From Pontibacter sp. HSC-36F09 (GTDB lineage Bacteria; Bacteroidota; Bacteroidia; Cytophagales; Hymenobacteraceae), in contig NZ_JALKAA010000004.1 of assembly GCF_024171605.1 (NCBI RefSeq), positions 1 to 64,000 on the forward strand: 64,000 nucleotides of DNA. The letters are read 5' to 3'. Made by a program: the position numbers and the translations under genes. Shown piece after piece: positions 32,337-42,202 of this stretch. The notes below the pieces were generated by a model that saw only the letters and a program-made list of their open reading frames with translations, made no database searches and had not been told where the DNA came from. Every line of letters begins with the position of its first letter. The stretch's first letter is position 1.

Positions 32337-33802
32337 TGCAGCTACTCCAGGACATATTGAAAGACATAACCGTGCTGGAAAGCCACGGCCCACTTGACGT
32401 AATGGTTGAGTCGATCACGTTCGACTCGCGCCAGGTACGCGAAGGGGTGCTGTTTGTGGCCATGCGCGGGGTGCAGGTAGACGGACACGACTTCATGGCG
32501 AAAGCTTCGGAGGCGAAAGCCGTTGCCATTGTGTGCGAAGAACTGCCTGCGGAATTGGCCGGAGATGTTACTTATATCCGAGTAAATAATAGCGGTCAGG
32601 CCTTGGGCTTGATGGCTTCTGCTTTTTACGACCATCCATCCAGGAAACTGAAACTGGTGGGCGTAACGGGTACTAATGGCAAGACCACTTCGGTGACTTT
32701 GCTGCACAAGCTGTTCCGTGAACTGGGCTACCATGTGGGCATGATCTCCACGGTGCAGAACCAGATCGATGAGGAGGTGATCCCGTCGACGCATACCACA
32801 CCCGATGCCGTGTCCCTGAATGCGCTGCTTGACAGCATGGTGAAGGCAGGTTGCGCTTACGCCTTTATGGAGGTGAGTTCGCATGCTATGGTGCAGCAAC
32901 GTGTGTCAGGTATAACGTTTGCCGGTGGTGTGTTCACCAACATCACGCACGATCACCTGGACTACCACGGCACCTTCGACGAATACATCAAGGCGAAGAA
33001 ATCTTTCTTTGATATGCTGCCGGCCGGTGCCTTTGCCTTGATCAACGCCGACGACAAGCGCGGTCCGGTGATGGTGCAGAACACCAAAGCCGACGTGCGC
33101 TACTTCTCACTCCGCAAGATAACCGACTTCAAAGCACGCCTGATCGACAACACGTTGCAGGGACTGCACCTGGAGATAGATGGTCATGAAATCTGGGCGA
33201 AGTTGATCGGGGCATTCAATGCTTACAACCTCTTGGGGGCCTATGGCGTGGCGGTGTTGCTTAATGAAGATCCTGTAGAAGCCCTTACTGTGCTCTCGAG
33301 CCTGAATACGGCAGCGGGTCGCTTCGACTACATCGTGTCGGAGACGGAACAAATCACAGGTATAGTGGACTATGCCCATACCCCGGATGCGCTGGAGAAT
33401 GTGCTGAACACAATTCAGCAAATCCGCACACCACTGCAAACGGTGATAACAGTAGTTGGCTGTGGCGGTAACCGCGACGCAACGAAGCGCCCGGTGATGG
33501 CTGACATTGCCTGCCGCCTGAGCGACAAAGTGATCCTGACATCGGACAATCCGCGCTTTGAAGAGCCGCAGGCGATACTGGAAGACATGCAGAAAGGCGT
33601 GAAACCGCTGGACTTCAAGAAAACGCTGAGCGTGCTGGACAGGAGAGAGGCGATTCGCACGGCCTGCATGCTGGCCGGCAAAGAGGACATCATTTTGGTA
33701 GCTGGCAAAGGCCACGAGACTTATCAGGAAATAAAGGGCGTAAAATACCCATTCGACGATAAACAGGTGCTGCAGGAGACCATGCAACAGCTTGGTAAAT
33801 AA
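32336..33802 (+). CDS. murE: UDP-MurNAc-tripeptide synthetase
   Basis: A 488-residue Mur ligase that adds the third stem-peptide residue. The P-loop is VTGTNGKTTSVTLLHK (about 109-124), then STHTTPDAVSLN, MEVSSHAM, and near residue 405 DNPRFEEP. The DNPR motif is the signature of meso-diaminopimelate-adding MurE, so the peptidoglycan should be of the mDAP type. It overlaps the ftsI stop. Confidence 0.96.
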   Translation: MQLLQDILKDITVLESHGPLDVMVESITFDSRQVREGVLFVAMRGVQVDGHDFMAKASEAKAVAIVCEELPAELAGDVTYIRVNNSGQALGLMASAFYDHPSRKLKLVGVTGTNGKTTSVTLLHKLFRELGYHVGMISTVQNQIDEEVIPSTHTTPDAVSLNALLDSMVKAGCAYAFMEVSSHAMVQQRVSGITFAGGVFTNITHDHLDYHGTFDEYIKAKKSFFDMLPAGAFALINADDKRGPVMVQNTKADVRYFSLRKITDFKARLIDNTLQGLHLEIDGHEIWAKLIGAFNAYNLLGAYGVAVLLNEDPVEALTVLSSLNTAAGRFDYIVSETEQITGIVDYAHTPDALENVLNTIQQIRTPLQTVITVVGCGGNRDATKRPVMADIACRLSDKVILTSDNPRFEEPQAILEDMQKGVKPLDFKKTLSVLDRREAIRTACMLAGKEDIILVAGKGHETYQEIKGVKYPFDDKQVLQETMQQLGK

Positions 33803-33843
33803 GCTATAGAAAACAACAGAAAAACGAACAGACGCTAGATTAA

Positions 33844-35064
33844 ATGCTCTACCATCTCTTTACATACCTTGACCGTGAATACGACCTTTTGGGGGCGGGT
33901 GTATTTCAATACATCTCGTTCAGGGCAGGTATGGCAACGCTTACTTCACTACTTATTGCAATGATTTTTGGCGGCCGCTTGATCAAAATGCTGCAGCGCA
34001 AACAAGTAGGCGAGAGCATCCGCGACCTGGGTCTGGAAGGCCAGATGGAGAAGAAAGGGACCCCAACCATGGGCGGTCTGATCATCCTGTTGGCTATCCT
34101 GGTACCAACCCTTTTGTTCGCCCGTCTGGACAATATTTACATCCTGTTGATGATCGTTTCGACGTTATGGCTTGGTCTGATCGGCTTTCTGGATGACTAT
34201 ATTAAAGTGTTCAAAAAGAACAAAGAGGGACTTGCTGGAAAATTTAAGGTGCTGGGTCAGATTGGCTTAGGAATTATTGTGGGTTTGACCCTATACTTTA
34301 GTGACGATGTTGTCGTAAGACAGTACATTTTCACCGATGGCTCTACCTCCGCCGTGAACGCCACGAGCAAATGGGTGGACATCAAATCCATGATCACAAC
34401 CATTCCTTTCCGCAAAAACAACGAGCTCGACTACTGCAATCTGTTCTCTTTCGCGGGTCCGCTTTTCGCAGGCTGGTCGTGCTACCTATACATCCCATTC
34501 GTGATCCTGGTGATCACGGCCGTATCCAACGGTGCTAACATCACCGATGGCATCGACGGTCTGGCAGCGGGTACGTCGGCCATCATCGGCCTCACGCTGG
34601 CGATTTTTGCATGGATATCCGGTAACACCATTTTCGCGGACTACCTCGATATCATGTTCATCCCGAACTCAGGTGAACTGACCATTTTTGCGCTGGCCTT
34701 TGTGGGAGCCTGTGTGGGCTTTCTGTGGTATAACTCATACCCGGCGCAGGTGTTTATGGGCGACACAGGTAGTTTGGCAATTGGCGGTATCATTGCGGTG
34801 ATGGCCCTGATCGTGCGCAAAGAATTGCTTATACCTATTCTGTGCGGCATTTTCCTGGTAGAGAACCTGTCGGTGATGCTGCAGGTGAGCTACTTCAAGT
34901 ATACGAAGAAGAAATATGGTGAAGGCCGACGCATCTTTAAGATGTCGCCGCTGCATCACCATTACCAGAAAAACGGCTACCACGAATCCAAGATCGTTTC
35001 GCGCTTCTGGATTGTGGGCATCATGCTGGCGATCTTGACATTGGCAACCCTTAAACTGCGATAA
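33844..35064 (+). CDS. mraY: Phospho-MurNAc-pentapeptide translocase MraY
   Basis: A 406-residue polytopic membrane enzyme making lipid I from UDP-MurNAc-pentapeptide and undecaprenyl phosphate. Conserved segments: [30 protein letters not shown] (DD pair), [15 protein letters not shown] and [18 protein letters not shown]. It is longer than the E. coli enzyme (360) because of an insertion at about 160-205 ([17 protein letters not shown] region), typical of Bacteroidota. Confidence 0.96.
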   Translation: MLYHLFTYLDREYDLLGAGVFQYISFRAGMATLTSLLIAMIFGGRLIKMLQRKQVGESIRDLGLEGQMEKKGTPTMGGLIILLAILVPTLLFARLDNIYILLMIVSTLWLGLIGFLDDYIKVFKKNKEGLAGKFKVLGQIGLGIIVGLTLYFSDDVVVRQYIFTDGSTSAVNATSKWVDIKSMITTIPFRKNNELDYCNLFSFAGPLFAGWSCYLYIPFVILVITAVSNGANITDGIDGLAAGTSAIIGLTLAIFAWISGNTIFADYLDIMFIPNSGELTIFALAFVGACVGFLWYNSYPAQVFMGDTGSLAIGGIIAVMALIVRKELLIPILCGIFLVENLSVMLQVSYFKYTKKKYGEGRRIFKMSPLHHHYQKNGYHESKIVSRFWIVGIMLAILTLATLKLR

Positions 35065-35069
35065 GAAGG

Positions 35070-36413
35070 ATGAAACTGGCGATACTCGGAGCGGGAGAAA
35101 GTGGCGTTGGGGCAGCATTGCTGGCTAAGGCGAAGGGGCTTGATGTGTTCGTGTCTGACATGGGCCATATCAAGGAGGTATACAAAGCCAAACTCGCAAC
35201 AGCGGCTATACCTTACGAGGAAGGCACCCATACCTTCGAGCGTATCTTGGAGTCAACCGAGATCATCAAGAGCCCGGGTATACCGGAGAAGGCAGCCATC
35301 ATTCAGGAGGCGATCAAGCGTGGGATTCCGGTTATCTCAGAGATCGAGTTTGCCGGCAGGTATACCGATGCGAAGTTCATCTGCATCACGGGCACCAACG
35401 GCAAGACCACGACGACCTTGCTGACTTACCACTTGCTCAAGAGTGCGGGTATAAACGTGGGACTGGCCGGTAACATCGGCGAGAGTCTGGCTGAGAAGGT
35501 GATTGACAATAAACACGAGTATTATGTGGTGGAACTGAGCAGTTTTCAGCTCGACAACATGTACCAGTTCAAAGCACATATTGGAGTACTGTTAAATATT
35601 ACGCCAGACCACTTAGACCGGTATGGCTATGACTTAAACAAGTACGCCGCCTCTAAGATGCGCATTGCGCAGAATATGAGCGGCGCGGACTATTTTATCT
35701 ACAACAACGATGATGATATTATCCATAATGCGTTCGATTCTGCGGCTTTTGGCGGAACCACAATCCCATTCTCGCTCCAAGCAGCGACAGGTGCGAAAGT
35801 ACTATGTGAAGGAACACATGTTAAAGTAAACATCAGGTTCTTCGAAGGCGACATTGACGCTTCACGCTCGGCCCTGATCGGCAAGCACAACCAGTACAAC
35901 ACCATGGCTGCCGTGACGGTCGCCAAGCTACTGGGCATGGAAGACAGCCAGATTGAAAAGGGGCTGGAGACCTTCGAAAACGCCGAGCACCGCTTGCAGG
36001 TGATCACGGTTTCGAGGGAGGTTACCTACATCAACGACTCGAAAGCAACCAACGTGGAAGCCGTTTATTATGCCCTGGAAGGTATAAAGCAGCCGATCAT
36101 CTGGATTGCGGGCGGTGTGGACAAAGGCAACGACTACAGCGTGCTGACCGGGCTGGCCAAAGAGAAAGTGAAAGTGCTGGTTTGTCTGGGCAAAGACAAC
36201 GACAAGCTAAAAGAGGCATTCGGGCGCATTGTGCCGGTAGTGGTGGAAACCACTTCGATGGAGTATGCCGTGCGAATGGGCCGCCTGTTGTCGACGCCGG
36301 GCGATGTGGTGCTGTTGTCACCGGCTTGCGCCAGTTTCGATTTGTTCAACAATTACGAGCACCGGGGGCAGCGCTTCCGGGAGGCGGTGGAGAAGATAGT
36401 TTTGAAAAAGTAA
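35070..36413 (+). CDS. murD: UDP-MurNAc-L-alanine:D-glutamate ligase
   Basis: A 447-residue Mur ligase adding D-glutamate. N-terminal LAILGAGESGVGAALLA binds the nucleotide sugar; the P-loop is ITGTNGKTTTTLLTYH (about 108-123); the later motif YINDSKATNVEAV is seen near residue 321. It begins 5 bp after mraY. AGGTATA words occur inside the gene at several positions in different frames. Confidence 0.96.
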   Translation: MKLAILGAGESGVGAALLAKAKGLDVFVSDMGHIKEVYKAKLATAAIPYEEGTHTFERILESTEIIKSPGIPEKAAIIQEAIKRGIPVISEIEFAGRYTDAKFICITGTNGKTTTTLLTYHLLKSAGINVGLAGNIGESLAEKVIDNKHEYYVVELSSFQLDNMYQFKAHIGVLLNITPDHLDRYGYDLNKYAASKMRIAQNMSGADYFIYNNDDDIIHNAFDSAAFGGTTIPFSLQAATGAKVLCEGTHVKVNIRFFEGDIDASRSALIGKHNQYNTMAAVTVAKLLGMEDSQIEKGLETFENAEHRLQVITVSREVTYINDSKATNVEAVYYALEGIKQPIIWIAGGVDKGNDYSVLTGLAKEKVKVLVCLGKDNDKLKEAFGRIVPVVVETTSMEYAVRMGRLLSTPGDVVLLSPACASFDLFNNYEHRGQRFREAVEKIVLKK

Positions 36414-36440
36414 GATTTTTAATTTTTAGCCAAAGGTAAT

Positions 36441-37589
36441 ATGATCAAGCAGTGGTTACAGCGAAACCTGAAAGGGGACGCAGTGCTTTGGGGCATCGTG
36501 CTGATGTTCTCGCTTATCAGCATGGCAGTCGTGTATTCGGCTACCGGTACCCTGGCGTACAAGCAAAAAGACGGTAACACCGAGTACTTCCTCTTCAAGC
36601 ACTCTTCGCTGATCTTCATTGGTCTGGCCTTTATGTGGCTGGCGCACAAGATCGATTACCGCTATTATTCCCGACTCTCATTGGTAGCGCTTATCCTGGC
36701 GGTTCCCCTGTTGCTTTATACCTTCTTCTTCGGTTCGAACATCAACGAAGCGTCACGCTGGATCACGATCCCGGTGATCAACCAGACTTTCCAGCCTTCA
36801 GATTTAGCGAAACTGGCCCTGATCTCATACCTGGCCAGTATGCTCTCCAAGAAGCAAAACAACCTCGACGATTGGAAACGCAACTTGCTGCCGATCTTCG
36901 CCTGGACCGCTTTTATCTGCGCACTAATCGCCTTGACGAATACCTCCACCGCGGTGTTGCTTTTCATGACTAGTCTCTTGTTGATGTTTATTGGTCGCGT
37001 GCCGATGAAATCGCTGGCAGTTTTTGTCATAGCGGGTGCCATGTTGGGTGGGGTAGGTTTAGCGGCAGGTCAGCGTCTGGGCACGGCCATCAGTAGGGTA
37101 GAGGCCTTCTTCGACGAGTCTGAAACCGCTTTCCAGCTAGAGCAATCCTACATCGCGATTGCTACGGGCGGCGTGGTGGGCAAAGGCCCCGGCAACAGCG
37201 ACCAGCGCGATATTCTGCCACACCCTTACTCTGACTTTATCTATGCGATCATACTGGAAGAATACGGTTTGCTGGGAGGGTTATTGGTGCTCTTTCTATA
37301 CCTGGCCTTGCTCTACCGGGGCCTGGTCACGGTCACGAAAAGCAACGGTGCCTTCGGAGGTCTGCTGGCAGCCGGTCTGAGTTTCAGCCTGGTGTTGCAA
37401 GGTATGATCAACATGGGCGTAGCCGTTGGGCTGGGTCCGATTACGGGTCTGCCGCTGCCACTCCTGAGTATGGGTGGTACCTCTTTGATTTTCACGGGTA
37501 TATCCATCGGGATCATCCTGAGTGTGAGCCGTACCGTGAAGGGGGAAGAATCATTTAATTCAACCGCTAAAGTGACGGCCAATGCCTAA
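36441..37589 (+). CDS. ftsW: Lipid II polymerase FtsW (SEDS family)
   Basis: A 382-residue SEDS glycosyltransferase with about ten membrane helices, working with FtsI at the septum. Family marks: NEASRWITIPVINQTFQPSDLAKLAL split as NEASRWI and FQPSDLAKLALI, GKGPGNSDQRDILPHPYSDF, IILEEYGLLGG, and GPITGLPLPLLSMGGTSL. It overlaps murG by 8 bp. Confidence 0.95.
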   Translation: MIKQWLQRNLKGDAVLWGIVLMFSLISMAVVYSATGTLAYKQKDGNTEYFLFKHSSLIFIGLAFMWLAHKIDYRYYSRLSLVALILAVPLLLYTFFFGSNINEASRWITIPVINQTFQPSDLAKLALISYLASMLSKKQNNLDDWKRNLLPIFAWTAFICALIALTNTSTAVLLFMTSLLLMFIGRVPMKSLAVFVIAGAMLGGVGLAAGQRLGTAISRVEAFFDESETAFQLEQSYIAIATGGVVGKGPGNSDQRDILPHPYSDFIYAIILEEYGLLGGLLVLFLYLALLYRGLVTVTKSNGAFGGLLAAGLSFSLVLQGMINMGVAVGLGPITGLPLPLLSMGGTSLIFTGISIGIILSVSRTVKGEESFNSTAKVTANA

Positions 37590-38694
37590 TCCGCAGCGTC
37601 CATATCGTTTCATCATCAGCGGTGGTGGCACCGGCGGGCACATATACCCGGCAATTGCCATTGCCAACCAGATCAAGGTGTTGCACCCTGATGCGGAAAT
37701 CCTGTTTGTGGGAGCGATCGGGCGTATGGAAATGACACGTGTACCGGAAGCGGGGTATAAGATCGTGGGGCTCTGGATCAGCGGATTGCAGCGCCGCCTC
37801 ACACTGGACAACCTCTCTTTCCCCTGGAAAGTGATCTCCAGTATCCGGATGTCGCACAAGATCATCCGCGATTTCAAACCGGATGCCGTGGTAGGCGTGG
37901 GAGGCTATGCGAGTGGTCCGCTGTTGTATGCAGCGACTTCTAAGAAGATTCCGGCCCTGATACAGGAGCAGAACTCTTATGCAGGTATAACCAACAAGCT
38001 GTTGGCGAAGCGGGTGCAGAAGATTTGCGTGGCTTACAACAACATGGATGCCTTCTTCCCGGCTGAAAAGCTGGTGCTGACAGGCAACCCGGTTCGGAAA
38101 GACATCATGCAACTCGAAGGCAAACGCCGCGAGGCCTTGTTGCACTTCGGACTGACCTCTGAAAAGAAAACAATATTGGTGATAGGCGGAAGCTTGGGTG
38201 CCAGAACGATAAATCAAAGTATAGCCGCAGGTTTGCAGCAGGTCGCAGAGGCAGGTTATCAACTGATCTGGCAGACGGGCAGAGCATTTTATCCGCAGGC
38301 GCAGGAACTGGAGAAGCCGTTTACCAACGCAGGTATACGCGCTTTCGATTTCATCCGGCAGATGGATCTGGCCTATGCCGCTGCCGATGTGGTGGTGTCC
38401 AGAGCCGGAGCGCTTTCGATTTCAGAGCTTTGCCTGGCCGGAAAACCGAGCATATTGGTGCCTTCGCCGAATGTGGCTGAAGACCACCAGACTAAAAACG
38501 CCATGTCGCTGGTGCAGGAGCAAGCCGCCTTATTGGTGCGTGATGCCGATGCACTGCAACAACTTATACCTGCTGCATTAGAGCTGGCAGGAAACGAGGC
38601 AGAGCAACACCGTCTGTCGCAGAACATATTGAAACTGGCGCGGCCAAATGCCGCTGTCGATATTGTAAACGAACTGTTAAAGTTGATCAAGTGA
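37582..38694 (+). CDS. murG: UDP-GlcNAc:lipid I N-acetylglucosaminyltransferase
   Basis: A 370-residue GT28 enzyme that forms lipid II at the inner face of the membrane. Seen: FIISGGGTGGHIYPAIAIA (about 9-27), VGVGGYASGPLL, LIQEQNSYAGITN, VIGGSLGARTIN and SRAGALSISELCLAGKPSIL. It overlaps ftsW by 8 bp and murC by 4 bp, so these three genes are tightly coupled. Confidence 0.96.
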   Translation: MPNPQRPYRFIISGGGTGGHIYPAIAIANQIKVLHPDAEILFVGAIGRMEMTRVPEAGYKIVGLWISGLQRRLTLDNLSFPWKVISSIRMSHKIIRDFKPDAVVGVGGYASGPLLYAATSKKIPALIQEQNSYAGITNKLLAKRVQKICVAYNNMDAFFPAEKLVLTGNPVRKDIMQLEGKRREALLHFGLTSEKKTILVIGGSLGARTINQSIAAGLQQVAEAGYQLIWQTGRAFYPQAQELEKPFTNAGIRAFDFIRQMDLAYAAADVVVSRAGALSISELCLAGKPSILVPSPNVAEDHQTKNAMSLVQEQAALLVRDADALQQLIPAALELAGNEAEQHRLSQNILKLARPNAAVDIVNELLKLIK

Positions 38695-40085
38695 GACTGG
38701 AAGATTATAGCTATATCTATTTCCTTGGCATCGGCGGCATCGGCATGAGTGCTATCGCCCGCTGGTTCAATGCCCGGGGGCTTCCGGTATGGGGTTACGA
38801 CAAAACGCGCACCCCACTCACCGCGGCGCTGGAGCAGGAAGGCATCCGGGTACATTATGAAGATGATGTGAACCAGTTGCCACAAGAAATACTGGTGAAC
38901 AGGGAAGCTACTTTGGTGGTGCTCACGCCGGCTATACCTGCAGAGCATACCGAATGGGCTTACTTGAAGGAGCAGGGCTATACCATCAAAAAACGCTCAG
39001 AAGTGTTGGGCATTATCACGGGCTCGGCTTATACGGTGGCCGTGGCCGGGACGCATGGCAAGACAACCACTTCTTCCATCGTCACGCATTTGCTGCACGA
39101 AGGCGGCGTAGACTGTTCCGCTTTCTTGGGAGGTATAGCCACGAACCTGAACTCGAACTTGCTGATCGGAAAAGGAACGGCTGAGAAAGAGACGATTGTG
39201 GTGGAAGCTGACGAGTACGACCGTTCTTTCCTGACGCTATACCCGGACATCGCCATCGTAACCTCGGCTGACCCCGATCATCTCGATATCTATGGTGATA
39301 AAGAGGAGATGATCCGGACTTTCCAGAAGTTCATCAGTCAGGTGAAGCCCGGCGGTTACCTGATTTTGCACAGCGCTACCGATCCGCGATTACTTGAAAA
39401 AGTGCAGGACGGCGTACGGGTGATTCGCTACAGCTTGGATGAAGGCCAAAGCCATGTGCAACAGCTTGAGATACAGGGATACAGCTTTTGTTTTGACGCT
39501 GTAACACCCTTCGGTAACATAGCCCGTCTGAAACTGGCTTTGCCCGGATATCACAATGTGGAGAATGCGCTGGCCGCCCTCATAGCTGGTCAGATCATGG
39601 GTGTGTCAGAAGACAAGTTGCGGGAGGCGATGGCATCTTACAGAGGTGTGAAGCGTCGCTTTGAAATTGTGTACGAAGGGCAGGGCAAGGTATACGTTGA
39701 CGACTACGCGCATCACCCCAAAGAGATCGATGCGTTTATGACATCTTTGCGTGCCATTTACCCAAATAAAAAGCTGACCGTGGTATTTCAGCCGCATTTG
39801 TTCAGCCGTACCCGTGACTTTGCCATTGAGTTCGCACAAAGTCTGAGCGCTGCCGACGAGCTTATACTGTTGGACATATACCCGGCACGGGAAAAGCCAA
39901 TTGAAGGCGTGACATCAGAAATGATTTTAGGCCTTGTGAACGGCCCGAAGAAAATACTTTTGCATAAAGAAGACGTGACGGCCTATTTGTCCGAAAATGC
40001 TGATTTTGAGGTACTCGCAACAGTTGGAGCGGGTGATATTGATACGTTAGTGAAGCCTATAAAAAATATTTTAGAAAATAACTGA
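38691..40085 (+). CDS. murC: UDP-MurNAc:L-alanine ligase
   Basis: A 464-residue Mur ligase adding the first residue of the stem peptide. N-terminal YFLGIGGIGMSAIARWF, P-loop VAGTHGKTTTSSIVTH (about 117-132), EADEYDRSFL, and DDYAHHPKEIDA in the C-terminal domain. The start is GTG within the murG stop (GTGA). Confidence 0.96.
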   Translation: MRLEDYSYIYFLGIGGIGMSAIARWFNARGLPVWGYDKTRTPLTAALEQEGIRVHYEDDVNQLPQEILVNREATLVVLTPAIPAEHTEWAYLKEQGYTIKKRSEVLGIITGSAYTVAVAGTHGKTTTSSIVTHLLHEGGVDCSAFLGGIATNLNSNLLIGKGTAEKETIVVEADEYDRSFLTLYPDIAIVTSADPDHLDIYGDKEEMIRTFQKFISQVKPGGYLILHSATDPRLLEKVQDGVRVIRYSLDEGQSHVQQLEIQGYSFCFDAVTPFGNIARLKLALPGYHNVENALAALIAGQIMGVSEDKLREAMASYRGVKRRFEIVYEGQGKVYVDDYAHHPKEIDAFMTSLRAIYPNKKLTVVFQPHLFSRTRDFAIEFAQSLSAADELILLDIYPAREKPIEGVTSEMILGLVNGPKKILLHKEDVTAYLSENADFEVLATVGAGDIDTLVKPIKNILENN

Positions 40086-40086
40086 T

Positions 40087-40848
40087 ATGGGCTTGAATAG
40101 TAAAATAAAATCTTTAATTTTTGCATGTTGTAGCGTGGTTACCATGGCTGCACTAGCAGGGTTCGCTTCCTCTCGCCAAAATGAAAAAAAGTGTGAGAAA
40201 GTGTCAATAACAATTGATAATGAGTACAATAATTACTTTATTGGGGAAGAGGAAGTCAGAGACCTGCTGACCCGTGAGGGAGAGCGGAAACTGGAGGGTT
40301 TGCCCAACCAGCAGATCGACCTGAAGAACCTCGAAAAGCGCATTGAAGCGCACAGCTTTGTGAAAGAAGCAGAAGTGTTCAAAGCCCTGGACGGCAACAT
40401 ACAAGTAAGCATAAAACAGAACAGGCCTATAGCAAGAATTATACGACCAGATCAGGATGTCTACATCGACGCAGAGGGGAATATGCTGCCCCTTTCCGAC
40501 AGATACACCGCTCGTGTCATACCTATTACGAAGACCCGGTCCAGCAGACCGTTCGGCCGGGATTTCTTCCAGGATTCTACAGGCCAGGCCTACCTTTCCC
40601 TGCTACGTTTCATCGAGAACGACCAGTTTTGGAAAGCCCAATTAGCCCAGATGCATATCGATGAAAAGGGCAAAGTATCTTTCCTGCCGCAAGTAGGGGA
40701 GCACACCATTGAGTTTGGAAAACCGGACGAAGCGGAACAGAAATTTAAGAAGTTGATGGTCTTTTATAAAGAAGTACTACCCGTGATGGGCTGGGAGAAA
40801 TATAAGAGAGTCAACGTGGAATACGAAGATCAGATTATTTGTGAATAA
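40087..40848 (+). CDS. ftsQ: Cell division protein FtsQ/DivIB
   Basis: A 253-residue bitopic division protein in the usual murC-ftsQ-ftsA position. One membrane helix (about 9-26; IFACCSVVTMAALAGFA) is followed by a POTRA-like part (ITIDNEYNNYFIGEEEVRDL) and a beta domain. It starts 1 bp after murC. Low sequence conservation is normal for FtsQ; position and layout support the name. Confidence 0.88.
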   Translation: MGLNSKIKSLIFACCSVVTMAALAGFASSRQNEKKCEKVSITIDNEYNNYFIGEEEVRDLLTREGERKLEGLPNQQIDLKNLEKRIEAHSFVKEAEVFKALDGNIQVSIKQNRPIARIIRPDQDVYIDAEGNMLPLSDRYTARVIPITKTRSSRPFGRDFFQDSTGQAYLSLLRFIENDQFWKAQLAQMHIDEKGKVSFLPQVGEHTIEFGKPDEAEQKFKKLMVFYKEVLPVMGWEKYKRVNVEYEDQIICE

Positions 40849-40860
40849 CATATACAGCAT

Positions 40861-42156
40861 ATGCAGAACGACAAAATTGTAGTAGGCTTGGACATCGGCA
40901 CAACCAAAGTTTGCGCACTTGTTGGTCGGAAGAATGAGTATGGAAAGCTGGAAATTCTTGGGATGGGCAAAGCCATCTCGGAAGGGGTGGTACGCGGTAT
41001 TGTCAGCAATATCGACAAAACCGTTGAGGCGATCAGGAAAGCAGTTCAGCAGGCCGAAGATCAGGCGAGCATCAATATCAAGGTAGTGAACGTGGGCATT
41101 GCCGGTCAGCACATCAAGAGCCTGCAGCATAATGGCAGCATCACCCGCCAGATGACGGACGATGAGATAACGGTAGACGATGTGAATCGTCTGACAAACG
41201 ATATGTACCGTTTGGTGACACCTCCAGGCAGCGAGATCATCCATGTGATGCCGCAGGAGTACAAAGTGGACTACGAAGAAGGTATTACTGATCCGGTAGG
41301 TATGTCGGGTGTGCGACTGGAAGGCAACTTCCATATCATCACGGCACAGTCAAACGCGATCAGCAACATCAACAAATGCATCGCCCGCGCCGGACTGGAA
41401 ATCGACAACCTGATCTTGGAGCCGCTTGCCTCGAGCATGTCGGTGCTCAGCGACGAGGAGAAGGAAGCAGGGGTGGCGCTGGTAGATATTGGCGGCGGCA
41501 CGACTGATCTTGCTATCTTCAAAGACAATATTATCCGCCACACGGCAGTTCTTCCTTTCGGTGGCAACATCATCACCTCCGACATCAAGCAGGGTTGCAT
41601 GGTGATGCAGAACCAGGCGGAGCAACTGAAGGTGAAATTTGGAAAGGCGATTGCTGACGAGGCGTCAGACAATGAGATCGTTTCTATACCTGGCTTGCGT
41701 GACCGTACGCCAAAGGAAATCTCTTTGAAGAACCTGGCTTATATCATTGAGGCGAGAATGGAAGAGATCGTGGAACTGATTTACTCAGAAATTGTTCGTT
41801 CAGGGTATAGCAACAGCCTGGCCGCCGGTATCGTGATCACGGGTGGTGGCGCGCAGCTTCAGAACCTGGTGCAGTTGGTAGAGTACATCACCGGCATGGA
41901 TACCCGCATCGGCTATCCGAACGAGCACCTGGGCAAGTCGAAGATCGATGCGGTGAAGAGCCCGATGCACGCAACAGGCGTTGGCCTGGTGCTGGCCGGC
42001 TATCAGTCGCTCGACCAGCGCGAGGAGAAGCATGTGGAAGTACAGCAACCGGAAGTATACAATAAAGTAGTAACCAAAGCTGCCCCCAAAGAAGGCAGCA
42101 ACAGTAAAGGATTTCTTGGCAGAATTAAAGACCTTCTGTCGGACGATATCGATTAG
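40861..42156 (+). CDS. ftsA: Cell division protein FtsA
   Basis: A 431-residue actin-like protein that ties FtsZ filaments to the membrane. The ATPase segments are VVGLDIGTTKVCALVG (about 7-22), VDIGGGTTDLAIF and IVITGGGAQLQNLVQL. The C-terminus ends in an amphipathic helix, GFLGRIKDLLSDDID, the membrane-binding tail. A Lys/Glu-rich linker precedes it. Confidence 0.95.
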   Translation: MQNDKIVVGLDIGTTKVCALVGRKNEYGKLEILGMGKAISEGVVRGIVSNIDKTVEAIRKAVQQAEDQASINIKVVNVGIAGQHIKSLQHNGSITRQMTDDEITVDDVNRLTNDMYRLVTPPGSEIIHVMPQEYKVDYEEGITDPVGMSGVRLEGNFHIITAQSNAISNINKCIARAGLEIDNLILEPLASSMSVLSDEEKEAGVALVDIGGGTTDLAIFKDNIIRHTAVLPFGGNIITSDIKQGCMVMQNQAEQLKVKFGKAIADEASDNEIVSIPGLRDRTPKEISLKNLAYIIEARMEEIVELIYSEIVRSGYSNSLAAGIVITGGGAQLQNLVQLVEYITGMDTRIGYPNEHLGKSKIDAVKSPMHATGVGLVLAGYQSLDQREEKHVEVQQPEVYNKVVTKAAPKEGSNSKGFLGRIKDLLSDDID

Positions 42157-42202
42157 TTAGAAGCATAATTATTAGAAACCCATAATAGCAGGAGATTTTA
42201 GC

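Noticed and set aside
33107-33787. 226-codon antisense frame inside murE
   Set aside because: It is a shadow of murE with no domain or ribosome site.
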